Position numbers and translations under genes: made by a program
In this document: piece by piece, positions 1-7,579 of the stretch
Layout: each line of letters opens with the position of its first letter
Position numbering within the stretch: position 1 is the stretch's first letter
The notes under the pieces: model-generated
What the model was told of the DNA's origin: nothing
Databases searched by the model: none
The model's input: only the letters and a program-made list of their open reading frames with translations
From: Nitrosomonas sp.
Lineage (GTDB): Bacteria > Pseudomonadota > Gammaproteobacteria > Burkholderiales > Nitrosomonadaceae
Reading direction: 5' to 3'
Assembly (NCBI GenBank): GCA_005779435.1
Contig: SXJH01000261.1
Span: 1-18,160 of the forward strand
DNA: 18,160 nt

Positions 1-2168
1 AGCGATGAATAGCCGGTACCAAAATCGTCCAGCGCGATTTCCACCCCCATTGTATTCAACTGGCCCAATGTCTTCGCCGTCTCGTCGACATTCTGCGCCA
101 ACATGCTTTCGGTAATCTCCAACGACAAGTAGCATGGATTGATCTCGCTTTCCGCTAAAATACGGGAAATATCCGACAGCAATGCCTTATGCCGGAACTG
201 CCGGACGGAAAGGTTGATTGCGATTCGCGGCACTTCGTAACCTTGTTCCAGCCATGTTTTGATCTGCAAACACACCGTTTTCAATACCCACTCTCCAATC
301 GGCACGATCAAACCGGTTTCTTCCGCCAATGTAATGAATTTTACCGGCGGAATTAATCCTAATTCAGGATGTTGCCAGCGTAGCAACGCTTCCATACTTG
401 TCATCTTACCGGTCGGCATATTGAACACCGGCTGGTAATGCAATAGCAATTCATTGCGCTCCAATGCGCGGCGCAGATCGACCCCTAAAGCGTATCTTTC
501 CGCCGCCTGCCGATTCATTTCCGCTGCGAAGAATTGATAGTTGTTACGCCCGGATTCCTTGGCGTGATACATGGCAATATCGCTGTTCCTAAGCAGCGTA
601 TCCACTTTATCGCCGTCCGCCGGGAATATGGCGATGCCGATACTGGCGCCGATATGCAGCTCTTCTTCTTGAATAAAATAAGGCTGCATCAATACATTCA
701 ATATTTTTTGCGCCACAGTGGCTGCGTCCGCAGCGCCGGAAATATTGTCCAGCACGACGATGAACTCGTCCCCGCCCTGCCGCGATACCGTATCCTCGCC
801 GCGTACGCAAGCTGACAACCTTACCGCAATTTCCTTCAACAGCAGATCGCCCACATCGTGGCCCAATGAATCGTTGATAACCTTGAAATAATCCAAATCC
901 AAGAACATCACCGCTGTCTGCTCGTTGTGCCGCCGATCTCTTGCCAGCGCTTGCGCGATACGATCCTGAAGCAGGTTTCGATTAGGCAAGCCGGTCAGTA
1001 TGTCGTGAGTCGCCATATGGCTTACGCGTTGCTCCGCCCGCATGCGTCCAAGCCATTTCCCCAAATCCTCCGTAATGAGATCGATCAGGTCCTGCTCCTC
1101 GGGCAATAAAAAAGGTTCGTTTTGCAGATAGAATACTTGCAGTTTTCCACTGCCGAAGTTATCGCCGTTAATTTTGATCTCCGAACTCAGGCCGTGCGCA
1201 AGATCGCTGATATAGTTGGCGGAGACATACTGTTTGTCGTTAATTTCAATTTTGACGACAGTAAGCTCCGGGAATTGCATGGCGCGCGTCAATTCGACAA
1301 TGATCTGCTGGCAGATGCAATCGACTGTCGCAGTCGGCAGCATATTGCGGCGAATCTCATAAAGACAAACGGTCTCTTTTAAACGCTCGCGCAGCATCTC
1401 TTCCTGGCGCTTGCGCTTAGTGATATCGACCCGCACCGAGAGATAACCGTCAATTTTTCCGAGTTTGTTCTTCAGAGGGACAATGGTTGAATCGACCCAA
1501 TATAACTCGCCATTCTTGCGGCGATTGCAAACCTCCCGATGCCAGCTAATGCCGTTTGCAACCGCTGCCCACATCTCCGCCCAGAAAGCCTTGGAGTGCA
1601 CCCCGGAATTGATTATGCTGTGATCCCGTCCGATCAATTCTTCCATGCTGTAGCCGCTGACCTCGCAAAATTTCGGGTTAGCCAGCGTAATGATTCCACG
1701 ACGATCCGTAATCGATACCAATGCGAGTTCGCCGACGGCTTGAAGATAAATCGCCGATCTGGGATCGACTTCGATTTCCTTCACATGGGTAATGTCGCGT
1801 GCAATTTCAGACACGCCGACGATCTTTCCGGTTTTGTCCTTAAGCGGCGATAGGGTTGCCGAGATATAAACGATATCGCCGTCTTTCCGCATTCTCACCG
1901 TTTCGTATTGTTCGATCTTCTCTCCGCACCCAACCCGGCTGAGAATCTGCGAATGTTCCTCTAAACGATCCGGCGGCAAAAGCATGGCCATCGTTTGACC
2001 GACTGCATCGGCTGCCGTATAGCCGAATATTTCCTCCGCCGCCGGATTCCAGCTCATGATAACGCCATCCAGCGTTTCAGTGACGATAGCATTGGGAGAC
2101 GACTCAACGATGGCTGTCGATTGCGCTTGCAGCGTTAATTCGCTATTTAAGTCAGAAGGGTTGTGCAT
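1..2168 (-). CDS. PAS-PAS-GGDEF-EAL cyclic-di-GMP signalling protein (C-terminus cut by window edge)
   Basis: Predicted to make and/or degrade cyclic di-GMP in the cytoplasm in response to PAS-sensed signals. The reading frame is open from an ATG at 2168 to the left edge (722 visible codons). Domains: PAS 1 at about residues 13-130, PAS 2 at about 143-262, a GAF-like linker at about 262-380, GGDEF at about 383-545 and EAL from about 556. The active-site motif GGDEF is intact at 465-469, preceded five residues earlier by an RGED product-inhibition I-site. The EAL domain shows EALLRW at 593, NLSVRQF, EITES and DDFGTGYSS near 714, so it also looks catalytically competent. About 70 C-terminal residues lie outside the window. 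There is no membrane segment, so it is soluble. AAGG lies about 8 bases before the ATG. Three evenly spaced CGAATAA half-sites lie 70-125 bp upstream. Which activity dominates cannot be read from sequence. Confidence 0.95.
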   Translation of the reverse strand, partial: MHNPSDLNSELTLQAQSTAIVESSPNAIVTETLDGVIMSWNPAAEEIFGYTAADAVGQTMAMLLPPDRLEEHSQILSRVGCGEKIEQYETVRMRKDGDIVYISATLSPLKDKTGKIVGVSEIARDITHVKEIEVDPRSAIYLQAVGELALVSITDRRGIITLANPKFCEVSGYSMEELIGRDHSIINSGVHSKAFWAEMWAAVANGISWHREVCNRRKNGELYWVDSTIVPLKNKLGKIDGYLSVRVDITKRKRQEEMLRERLKETVCLYEIRRNMLPTATVDCICQQIIVELTRAMQFPELTVVKIEINDKQYVSANYISDLAHGLSSEIKINGDNFGSGKLQVFYLQNEPFLLPEEQDLIDLITEDLGKWLGRMRAEQRVSHMATHDILTGLPNRNLLQDRIAQALARDRRHNEQTAVMFLDLDYFKVINDSLGHDVGDLLLKEIAVRLSACVRGEDTVSRQGGDEFIVVLDNISGAADAATVAQKILNVLMQPYFIQEEELHIGASIGIAIFPADGDKVDTLLRNSDIAMYHAKESGRNNYQFFAAEMNRQAAERYALGVDLRRALERNELLLHYQPVFNMPTGKMTSMEALLRWQHPELGLIPPVKFITLAEETGLIVPIGEWVLKTVCLQIKTWLEQGYEVPRIAINLSVRQFRHKALLSDISRILAESEINPCYLSLEITESMLAQNVDETAKTLGQLNTMGVEIALDDFGTGYSS

Positions 2169-2235
2169 TCCGTATGCCTTTTTTACACATTGTCCGTCGA
2201 TTATGTTGCTATTGAATAAGTTATGGAATTACCGG

Positions 2236-2291
2236 ATTATTCGCCGCAACGACAAATCCCGAATAATTCAGCGGCTCATTCGCCGAATAAC
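2236..2291. promoter_or_regulatory. Possible operator array: three CGAATAA half-sites at 24-bp spacing
   Basis: ATTATTCG at 2236-2243 is the exact inverse of CGAATAAT at 2260-2267, and CGAATAAC follows at 2284-2291. Start-to-start spacing is exactly 24 bp both times. ATTCGCCG also occurs directly at 2239-2246 and 2278-2285. The cluster lies 68-123 bp upstream of the GGDEF/EAL start codon, where an operator could act. No known regulator is recognised; the call rests on the regular spacing only. Confidence 0.35.
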
Positions 2292-2460
2292 CGCATTCAT
2301 TATTGTGAAACCCTAAAACCGACCCATACTGCCAGTGAGGTTTTTATCATATACGGCCAATAAGTGTAAAAATTTAGAACGCAGAAAAATATCGATGCGA
2401 ACAGGGGGTAATTACCCACCCGCTTTTATCCGTTGCCGTCAGCGAGCCTCGCACAGAAAT

Positions 2461-2494
2461 CCGATAACAAGCGCTTTCAATCGATCGTTATCGG
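2461..2494. repeat. Inverted repeat CCGATAAC-N18-GTTATCGG downstream of the adhesin-E-like gene
   Basis: Perfect 8-bp arms (2461-2468 and 2487-2494) lie 46 bases beyond the stop of the minus-strand gene at 2540. It could fold in that transcript, but no T-run follows on the minus strand, so it is a poor intrinsic terminator. An operator is an alternative. Confidence 0.4.
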
Positions 2495-2539
2495 GGTAAG
2501 TGAAGGATGGTTCGTAACGTTTTACTTATCACTCTCGCT

Positions 2540-2929
2540 CTACTTGCCGCAAGCCGCTTTCCATTCCGCTTCGTCGATGCTGCCCGGCAGCACCGGCTCC
2601 CATTTTTGCGGCTGGTTATAGGATCGGATCAGATCGCCGTTTTCCATATTCCAACTGAAAAACGAATACGCCAGTTTGCGCATTTGCTTTTGCTTGCAAT
2701 CGTATTCGCGGCGTATTTTCTCGGACAGGTATTCGACGCCGGATGTTTTTTGCACGGCTTGATAATCGAACAAAATCCACATCTTGGCCCGTTCGTCCAC
2801 TTTGCGAATCGATACCTGGTCTGCGTAAGCCGTATAACCGCCCCTTTCACCGCTTTCGCCCACTTTAGTCCATTCCGCCGTCGCGTGGGTGCTGATGAGG
2901 GCCAACGCTAACGCTACAAGTTTTTTCAT
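2540..2929 (-). CDS. Small secreted protein, surface-adhesin protein E-like
   Basis: 129 residues. Residues 1-18 form a classical signal peptide (MKK, then a hydrophobic run ending in the cleavage motif A-T-A), so the mature 111-residue protein is periplasmic or surface located. The mature part begins EWTKVGES and contains the pattern of the adhesin-E-like family common in Betaproteobacteria: an aromatic-rich beta protein with YADQVSIRK, then W-I-L-F-DY, then a REYDCKQ segment, and a second cysteine near the C-terminus (ACGK) that probably pairs with the first. The family name comes from a Haemophilus adhesin; most members have unknown function, so adhesion is not implied here. No strong ribosome binding site precedes the ATG, but the signal peptide fixes the start. 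The gene stands alone, upstream of a MITE-like element. Confidence 0.75.
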   Translation of the reverse strand: MKKLVALALALISTHATAEWTKVGESGERGGYTAYADQVSIRKVDERAKMWILFDYQAVQKTSGVEYLSEKIRREYDCKQKQMRKLAYSFFSWNMENGDLIRSYNQPQKWEPVLPGSIDEAEWKAACGK

Positions 2930-2983
2930 GATGATTATCTGATTGTCCTATGTCGATGCATGTCGATCCGATCTCACAGGCTG

Positions 2984-3102
2984 TTAAGGAGACACTGATT
3001 AATTCGTCACACCGGCGAAAGCCGGTGTCCAGTTCGTTGATTTTTTCTGGATTCCGGCCTTCGCCGGAATGACGAATTCAGAATTAATCAGCATTTCCTT
3101 AA
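2984..3102. mobile_element. MITE-like element, copy 1 (two-hairpin type)
   Basis: 119 bp bounded by 21-bp imperfect inverted repeats (18 of 21 match; core TTAAGG..A..CTGATTAATT). Inside are two perfect 8-bp hairpins: ACACCGGC-GAAA-GCCGGTGT (3009-3028) and ATTCCGGC-CTTC-GCCGGAAT (3051-3070). TTAA occurs at both outer edges, fitting duplication of a TA-containing target. It has no coding capacity. Copy 2 at 8292-8407 has nearly the same interior. A further end-like sequence (AAGAAAACGCTGA) abuts the right edge at 3101-3113. Confidence 0.75.
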
Positions 3103-3274
3103 GAAAACGCTGAAAATTAAAAACGAAGGCGAATTCTCACACTATCGCCGGGCAAATGCAATTGACCGCAAACCGATTGCGCGCGCATGCAGGTGCAAAT
3201 CGGAACCGGATGCTTTATGCTTCGCGCATTGAGCAATCGACTTTGAATCAAACTTAATCCTGGGAGGTAACGCA

Positions 3275-3574
3275 ATGGAACAGCACAACGATACAGCCGC
3301 AACACAAGTGAATATTCGCATGCAACAAGGAGAACACGCAGGGCAACCGATTTATGCCAATTTTTCGTCAGTTCAACCCGGCCAGGGAGTCGTGATCGTC
3401 GACTTCGGCTTTCTCGATCCGCAAACGGTTGCCACCATCACCCGGCTGGCGCGATCCGGGGAGAAAATGCCCGACACCATCGGCGCGAGGATGGCATGCC
3501 GCGTGGCGCTCAGCGTCGAGGCCGCCAATAATCTGGCGCAACAGTTGAATCAATTATTTCAAAAAAATAATTAA
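3275..3574 (+). CDS. Small DUF3467-like protein, first of a tandem pair
   Basis: 99 residues with no signal peptide or membrane helix; predicted cytoplasmic. The core pattern is Q-V-N-I-R-M, GQPIYANF, GVVIVDFGFLDP, then an amphipathic helix ending LAQQLNQLFQKN. This order (Y-x-N-F, a beta strand with DFGF-x-DP, a final leucine-rich helix) resembles DUF3467, a family without known function; I assign it by pattern, not by search. The start is supported by GGGAGG at 3262-3267, eight bases upstream. It is followed 23 bases later by a paralogue sharing the same core, so the two likely form an operon and may form a heteromer. They converge on the membrane-protein gene at 4105-5601. Confidence 0.7.
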   Translation: MEQHNDTAATQVNIRMQQGEHAGQPIYANFSSVQPGQGVVIVDFGFLDPQTVATITRLARSGEKMPDTIGARMACRVALSVEAANNLAQQLNQLFQKNN

Positions 3575-3597
3575 GGCATTCTATCCGGAGAAATCAA

Positions 3598-4071
3598 ATG
3601 ACCGATGAGAACAACACCATGACCGGAATCGCGGCGGAGGCTTCGCAATCCGCAAAGCAGATTAACGTCCAAATGCACTGGGCCGGAAATACCGGACAGC
3701 CGGTTTATTCCAATTTTGCAACGGCCAGTGCGGCGCAAGGCGTCGTTATTGTCGATTTCGGCTTTATCGACCCCGGTGCGGCCAATGCGGTGAACCAAGC
3801 TCTAAAATCGGGAGAGAAAATATCGCAAACGCTGGATGCAAAGCTGACTTTCAGAATGTCGCTCAACCCCGAAACGGCACAGAAGCTATCGCAGCAACTC
3901 AGCCAAGTATTGGCGCTCGGCTCGGCTACGGCAACACCCGTTGCAGCCGGGAACGAAAGCAATGCAACCGCAACAAAGGAAACCGGTTCTTCCGTTGAAA
4001 AACCCGCAGATCGGGCCGCTCAGAAAAGCGAAAGCGGCGGCTTCCGCTTTCCGTGGTCGAAGAAGAAATAA
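3598..4071 (+). CDS. DUF3467-like protein with low-complexity, cationic C-terminal tail
   Basis: 157 residues. Residues about 20-107 repeat the core of the preceding gene: QINVQM, GQPVYSNF, QGVVIVDFGFIDP and a final helix KLSQQLSQVL. Beyond the shared domain it carries a roughly 50-residue tail rich in Ala, Thr, Asn, Ser and Glu that ends GGFRFPWSKKK, an aromatic plus lysine motif that could contact a membrane or a partner. The start has GGAG (CCGGAGAAATCAA then ATG). The second gene of the pair probably arose by tandem duplication and tail acquisition. The tail is the main difference from its 99-residue neighbour. Function unknown. Confidence 0.7.
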   Translation: MTDENNTMTGIAAEASQSAKQINVQMHWAGNTGQPVYSNFATASAAQGVVIVDFGFIDPGAANAVNQALKSGEKISQTLDAKLTFRMSLNPETAQKLSQQLSQVLALGSATATPVAAGNESNATATKETGSSVEKPADRAAQKSESGGFRFPWSKKK

Positions 4072-4104
4072 TTCCGCTCTTGAACCGATAGATTCCTCAC
4101 AAAA

Positions 4105-5601
4105 TCATTGCTTGCGGCCGGTATCTCCTTGCGGTTTTTCCGGCTCTTGCTTGGGGATGTCGAAATTCTTTTTAGCGACAGCCTGCGCATGCGTAACTTT
4201 GACCATGCCGGTTGCTAAAATTTCGCTCCGATTGATGTCATTGACGCTGATACTGTGCTCGCCCACCGGCACGCCGTTCAAGGTATAAAAACCGTCGCTG
4301 TCGGCAACGGCATGCGCTTGATGCGGCAGTTCGGTCAGAAATACCTCTATCGCTTTGCGATTCCCTGCTTTTGCATCGTCGGGATCGATTTTGACCATAC
4401 CGGCGATCGCACCGTACTGCGGCACTTCGTTGGTTTGCGGCGTGATTTTGTTCGCTACCGAGCGCACCATCAGCAAAATGGTCTCGGACGCAAATCCGGC
4501 AGTAAACGCTAACACGACGGCATTGGTGGTGCTGCCGGGTTCGATCATATAGTACGCAAGAATCGCCAGGAAAGGCGCGGAAATGAATTGCACCATATGA
4601 AAGATCAAGTACTCGCGGAATTCGTATTGCGACAGCCTGGGTTGCTGCTCGGTGGCGATATGCTCCGACCCCGCCTGTTTTTGCAGCTCCGGAAGCCGCC
4701 GCGTCAAACTGATACTGCCGCCCATCAACGCCATGATGATGAAATACAGCGGAATCAGCAGTCCGTCTTTTACTTCGCAGGTTACCGATTTTCCGTATTC
4801 GTCATCGCCACCCTTACATCGCTCTACATATCCACCGATATTGATTGCCCAGGCATAGCCGACTCCAGGTTGGGTTGATTGGACTGGTTGCGATAAATTC
4901 TTATTCCCGCTTTCATTGCCGGGTGGCGGCGCGGGTTGTTCTGCTCCCTCGCCTATCGTGTCGATAGGTCTCGGTTGCTGCGTTCCGTGCGCCTCGTGCT
5001 TCATCTCGTTCGCCGGATTAATCAACGCCTCCTTACCTTTGTTGCTTTCCTGGGCAGCACCGCCAGTATTTTCTTTGGGGTTGCAGCGCAGATTTTCCGC
5101 TTTACTATCCAGAGTACATCCGATAAATACCGCAATCGGCCGTTCCCGGAGCGTATCGAGATATGATTTTGTATCTGACTTGGCCGATGCGTTCTGCGCA
5201 GCACTAAAAAGAGGCTTAGTAAACGGATAGAAAGTCAATAAAAGAGATATCAACATGAAACTGTAAGCGAATATCATCCATTTGTTGCGTTGCTGCGATC
5301 TGGCTTCTTCTATTTCTTTCCTTGCCTCTTGATCGGCTTCAGCGGAAACCGCCTGAATCGGTTCGGTGTAAATTTTCACGAAGATGATGCACATGAAAAT
5401 CACAATCGGAAGAATAGGAATATCGCCATTTTTGATCCACAGAAAAACGGCAAACAAAAAATTAACAATATACGCGGCGACCCATCGTGGATTTTCTTTC
5501 ATCCATTCTTTCGCTCGTTCGGAAATCGTCCATCCGCACACCCATTTGTAGAAATCGCGCAGCATCTTTTTAGCGGCATTTCCCGGGTTATTCTCGCTCA
5601 T
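4105..5601 (-). CDS. Six-helix inner-membrane protein with periplasmic loop and C-terminal carboxypeptidase-regulatory-like domain
   Basis: 498 residues, not recognised as a named family. Predicted helices: about 40-56, 61-77, 109-127, 280-299, 331-352 and 360-379. A charged, coiled-coil-like stretch (84-106, AEADQEARKEIEEA) lies between helices 2 and 3. The 150-residue loop between helices 3 and 4 holds four cysteines (162, 173, 262, 275), suggesting two disulfides and hence a periplasmic location, with a Pro/Gly/Asn-rich disordered middle. Residues 192-220 are encoded by a piece of a dispersed repeat also present at 15971-16054. Residues about 396-455 (GAIAGMVKID, VFLTELP, DSDGFYTLNGVPVGEHSISV) form a beta-sandwich of the carboxypeptidase-regulatory-like type, predicted cytoplasmic by this topology, which is unusual. 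A ribosome binding site GAGGGGGATGAG precedes the ATG. It is convergent with the DUF3467-like pair. Confidence 0.8.
   Translation of the reverse strand: MSENNPGNAAKKMLRDFYKWVCGWTISERAKEWMKENPRWVAAYIVNFLFAVFLWIKNGDIPILPIVIFMCIIFVKIYTEPIQAVSAEADQEARKEIEEARSQQRNKWMIFAYSFMLISLLLTFYPFTKPLFSAAQNASAKSDTKSYLDTLRERPIAVFIGCTLDSKAENLRCNPKENTGGAAQESNKGKEALINPANEMKHEAHGTQQPRPIDTIGEGAEQPAPPPGNESGNKNLSQPVQSTQPGVGYAWAINIGGYVERCKGGDDEYGKSVTCEVKDGLLIPLYFIIMALMGGSISLTRRLPELQKQAGSEHIATEQQPRLSQYEFREYLIFHMVQFISAPFLAILAYYMIEPGSTTNAVVLAFTAGFASETILLMVRSVANKITPQTNEVPQYGAIAGMVKIDPDDAKAGNRKAIEVFLTELPHQAHAVADSDGFYTLNGVPVGEHSISVNDINRSEILATGMVKVTHAQAVAKKNFDIPKQEPEKPQGDTGRKQ
4943..5026. repeat. Fragment of dispersed repeat inside a coding sequence
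   Basis: This 84-bp stretch aligns without gaps to 15971-16054, with about eight mismatches by my count. The second copy is part of a MITE-like element between genes. Here it encodes residues 192-220 of the membrane protein, in frame (NPANEMKHEAHGTQQPRP). The element's right inverted end (GCCGGATTAATC, 5012-5023) is kept, but its left half is absent. Confidence 0.8.
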
Positions 5602-5687
5602 CTCATCCCCCTCTTTTTAAGTTGACAGAAGCAATTATGTAATGTTTTTATAGCGTAGCGTTAACGCACTATAGCGGAAAGCGTCAT

Positions 5688-6698
5688 TCAATCCAAAATA
5701 TGCCCACCCAGCAGCAGCGTAATGAATTTCTCGCGCGTTTGCTTGGACGAGTCGCGATAGAGGGTATATTTTGCGTGCCGCTCCGGTTGTTCCGGGTCCA
5801 TTTCGATACCCCAAAGCGGCGCAACGGTTGTCGGCAAATTGGAATAGCGCACATCGACGAGCACGTTCGGCTGTTGCGGACGGATCGCGACCAAACCGGC
5901 TGAGAATTGGGTAAAGCGTGCGATGTCTCCCGCCAAAACCGACGACGGCGGCAATCCGTTCATGTCGCGCGCCAATACGAATTTCTCAATCGACTCGCCC
6001 GGATAAATAAGCGGCGCGGAGAACAAACCGACGCGAACGGCATCCACATACAATCGGCCGTCATATTCATAAATCGAGCGCCACAGCACCAAGTTGGCGA
6101 GCGTCGGTTTTACCAGCAATTCTTCCGCGCGATGCCCGCGTTCGGCAACCAGCGATTGCGCCACGGTTTCGGCGCGTTGCAACTGCAGCCAGCCGAACGA
6201 CATATACGCGGCGGCAAGCAATAATCCGATGCGCGCCGCACGGTGCGAATACTTTTTGTAAGCCAAGATCGCAGCAGCCAATAGGATCGACGTAAAAACC
6301 GGGTCGATCACCGAAATGGCGTTCCATGCGATGCGTTCATCGCTCAACGGCCAGAGCAGATGGGTGCCATAGCTGGTAAAAGCATCCAGCACGCCGCTCA
6401 AGCAATAACCGAGGAAGGCAAACAGATATAAACGACCGAAAGACAATCGCTTGCGCAACAACGGCCACAACAGCAGCGCAACAATCAGCGCGCCAAGCGG
6501 CACAAAAAACAGCGAATGCGTAAAGTGACGATGAAATTCGATGTTGAGCAGCGGATCGTTCTCCGATTGAATCAAAATATCCACATCGGCGGCGATCCCG
6601 GCCAAAAAACCGATGCCTGTGGCAATGCGCGCTTCCTGCCGCTGCGCGCCCGATTGCGCCATCGCGGCGCCGAGTAATCCTTGCGTCAGTAAATCCAT
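5688..6698 (-). CDS. Membrane-bound metal-dependent hydrolase, YdjM/DUF457 family
   Basis: 336 residues. The N-terminal half matches the YdjM (DUF457) family of inner-membrane putative metal-dependent hydrolases: D38-V-D40, H56-x-H58-F-T-H61-S and D105-AFTSYGTHLLWP supply the conserved Asp/His metal ligands, set among hydrophobic helices at about 27-42, 62-80, 90-108, 127-146 and 155-170. The C-terminal half (about 180-336) is soluble and less conserved, with a last part PLWGIEMDPEQPERH typical of proteobacterial members. Substrate unknown; E. coli YdjM is SOS-regulated, but I see no LexA box here. AAAGGA lies 11 bases before the ATG. The gene is divergent from rpiA and shares a 151-bp intergenic region with it. 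Confidence 0.85.
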   Translation of the reverse strand: MDLLTQGLLGAAMAQSGAQRQEARIATGIGFLAGIAADVDILIQSENDPLLNIEFHRHFTHSLFFVPLGALIVALLLWPLLRKRLSFGRLYLFAFLGYCLSGVLDAFTSYGTHLLWPLSDERIAWNAISVIDPVFTSILLAAAILAYKKYSHRAARIGLLLAAAYMSFGWLQLQRAETVAQSLVAERGHRAEELLVKPTLANLVLWRSIYEYDGRLYVDAVRVGLFSAPLIYPGESIEKFVLARDMNGLPPSSVLAGDIARFTQFSAGLVAIRPQQPNVLVDVRYSNLPTTVAPLWGIEMDPEQPERHAKYTLYRDSSKQTREKFITLLLGGHILD

Positions 6699-6809
6699 AC
6701 GGTAAAAAATCCTTTGTAGCGGTCAAAAAATCGGACCGAATTGGAAGCGGTATAGTTTATTGGTTATTGCCCGGAAACGCATTGCTTAATTTAGCAAATC
6801 AAGCTTTCC

Positions 6810-6818
6810 TGGTATGAT
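6810..6818 (+). promoter_or_regulatory. Extended -10 promoter element for rpiA
   Basis: TGGTATGAT fits the extended -10 consensus TGnTATAAT. The -35 region 17 bp upstream (TTTAGC, 6790-6795) is weak, as is usual for extended -10 promoters. Transcription would start near 6825, downstream of the more distal in-frame ATG at 6814, so translation must begin at 6850. Confidence 0.55.
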
Positions 6819-6849
6819 AAGGGCTATTTTTTATTACAGTAAAACGATA

Positions 6850-7509
6850 ATGACACAAGACGAACAAAAACGCGCGGCCGCAGCCGCCGCAATCGAATAT
6901 GTCCCGGCGGGCAGCATTGTCGGCGTGGGCACGGGTTCCACAGCGAATTACTTCATCGACGCATTGGCCAAGATCAAGAATAAAATCGAAGGTGCGGTGG
7001 CCAGCTCGGACGCCACGGCGCAACGCCTGAAGCAGCACGGCATCGAAGTAATGGATCTCAACAACGTGTCGGACATTCCGGTGTATATCGACGGCGCCGA
7101 TGAGATTACCGAAAACCTGCATATGATCAAAGGCGGCGGCGGTGCGCTGACGCGGGAAAAAATCGTTGCAGCGGTGGCGCGCAAGTTTATTTGCATTACC
7201 GATCAATCCAAGCTGGTCAATGTGCTGGGCAATTTCCCGCTGCCGGTGGAAGTGAGTCCCATGGCGCGCAGCTATGTTGCGCGCGAGATCGTTCATCTGG
7301 GCGGACATCCGGCGTTGCGCCAAGGGTTCATCACCGATAACGGTAACGTGATTTTGGACGTGCATGGTCTGTCAATTTTGAATCCGGTCGAACTGGAAGG
7401 CACGCTGAATCAAATTACCGGCGTGGTAACCAACGGCCTTTTTGCCCGCCGTCCGGCGAATACGCTGCTGCTCGGCACCGATAACGGCGTTCGCACTATT
7501 TCTCTTTGA
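6850..7509 (+). CDS. rpiA: Ribose-5-phosphate isomerase A
   Basis: Interconverts ribose 5-phosphate and ribulose 5-phosphate in the non-oxidative pentose phosphate pathway (and the Calvin cycle in autotrophs); cytoplasmic. The 219 residues equal the E. coli length. Motifs: GVGTGSTANYF phosphate loop at 25-35, DGADEI at 81-86 and KGGGGALTREK at 94-104. With the start at 6850 the catalytic residues D81, D84, K94 and E103 fall on the E. coli numbers, which supports this ATG over the in-frame one at 6814 (12 codons earlier, inside the -10 element). No clear Shine-Dalgarno precedes it. phoU follows after 70 bp with no visible terminator, so the two may be cotranscribed. Confidence 0.97.
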   Translation: MTQDEQKRAAAAAAIEYVPAGSIVGVGTGSTANYFIDALAKIKNKIEGAVASSDATAQRLKQHGIEVMDLNNVSDIPVYIDGADEITENLHMIKGGGGALTREKIVAAVARKFICITDQSKLVNVLGNFPLPVEVSPMARSYVAREIVHLGGHPALRQGFITDNGNVILDVHGLSILNPVELEGTLNQITGVVTNGLFARRPANTLLLGTDNGVRTISL

Positions 7510-7579
7510 TTCGATGAACCAAGCGTTACTGACAGCGTCTACCTGAAATTTCCACCTTCAATACCCCCATAGGTGCAAG

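Larger units (their letters stand above)
2169..2539. other. 371-bp gene-free region upstream of the cyclic-di-GMP gene
   Basis: Between two minus-strand genes. It holds three CGAATAA half-sites at 24-bp steps (2236-2291), a 12-bp perfect palindrome GGGTAATTACCC at 2406-2417 and an 8-bp inverted repeat CCGATAAC/GTTATCGG at 2461-2494. A 46-codon plus-strand frame (2223-2363) lacks a ribosome binding site and looks fortuitous. I see no convincing gene. Confidence 0.6.

Noticed and set aside
2223..2363. 46-codon plus-strand frame beginning MELPDYSPQR
   Set aside because: No ribosome binding site, composed partly of the repeated CGAATAA sequences, no recognisable protein features.
5622..5627. TTGACA on the plus strand as a promoter
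   Set aside because: No good -10 at 16-18 bp (TTTTTA at 17) and no plus-strand gene follows; it points into the 3' end of a minus-strand gene.
6814..6849. N-terminal extension of rpiA by 12 codons
   Set aside because: The upstream ATG is part of an extended -10 element, and the shorter start gives E. coli-identical active-site numbering.
6799..7365. 188-residue frame antisense to rpiA
   Set aside because: Shadow of rpiA, which has all catalytic residues in place.
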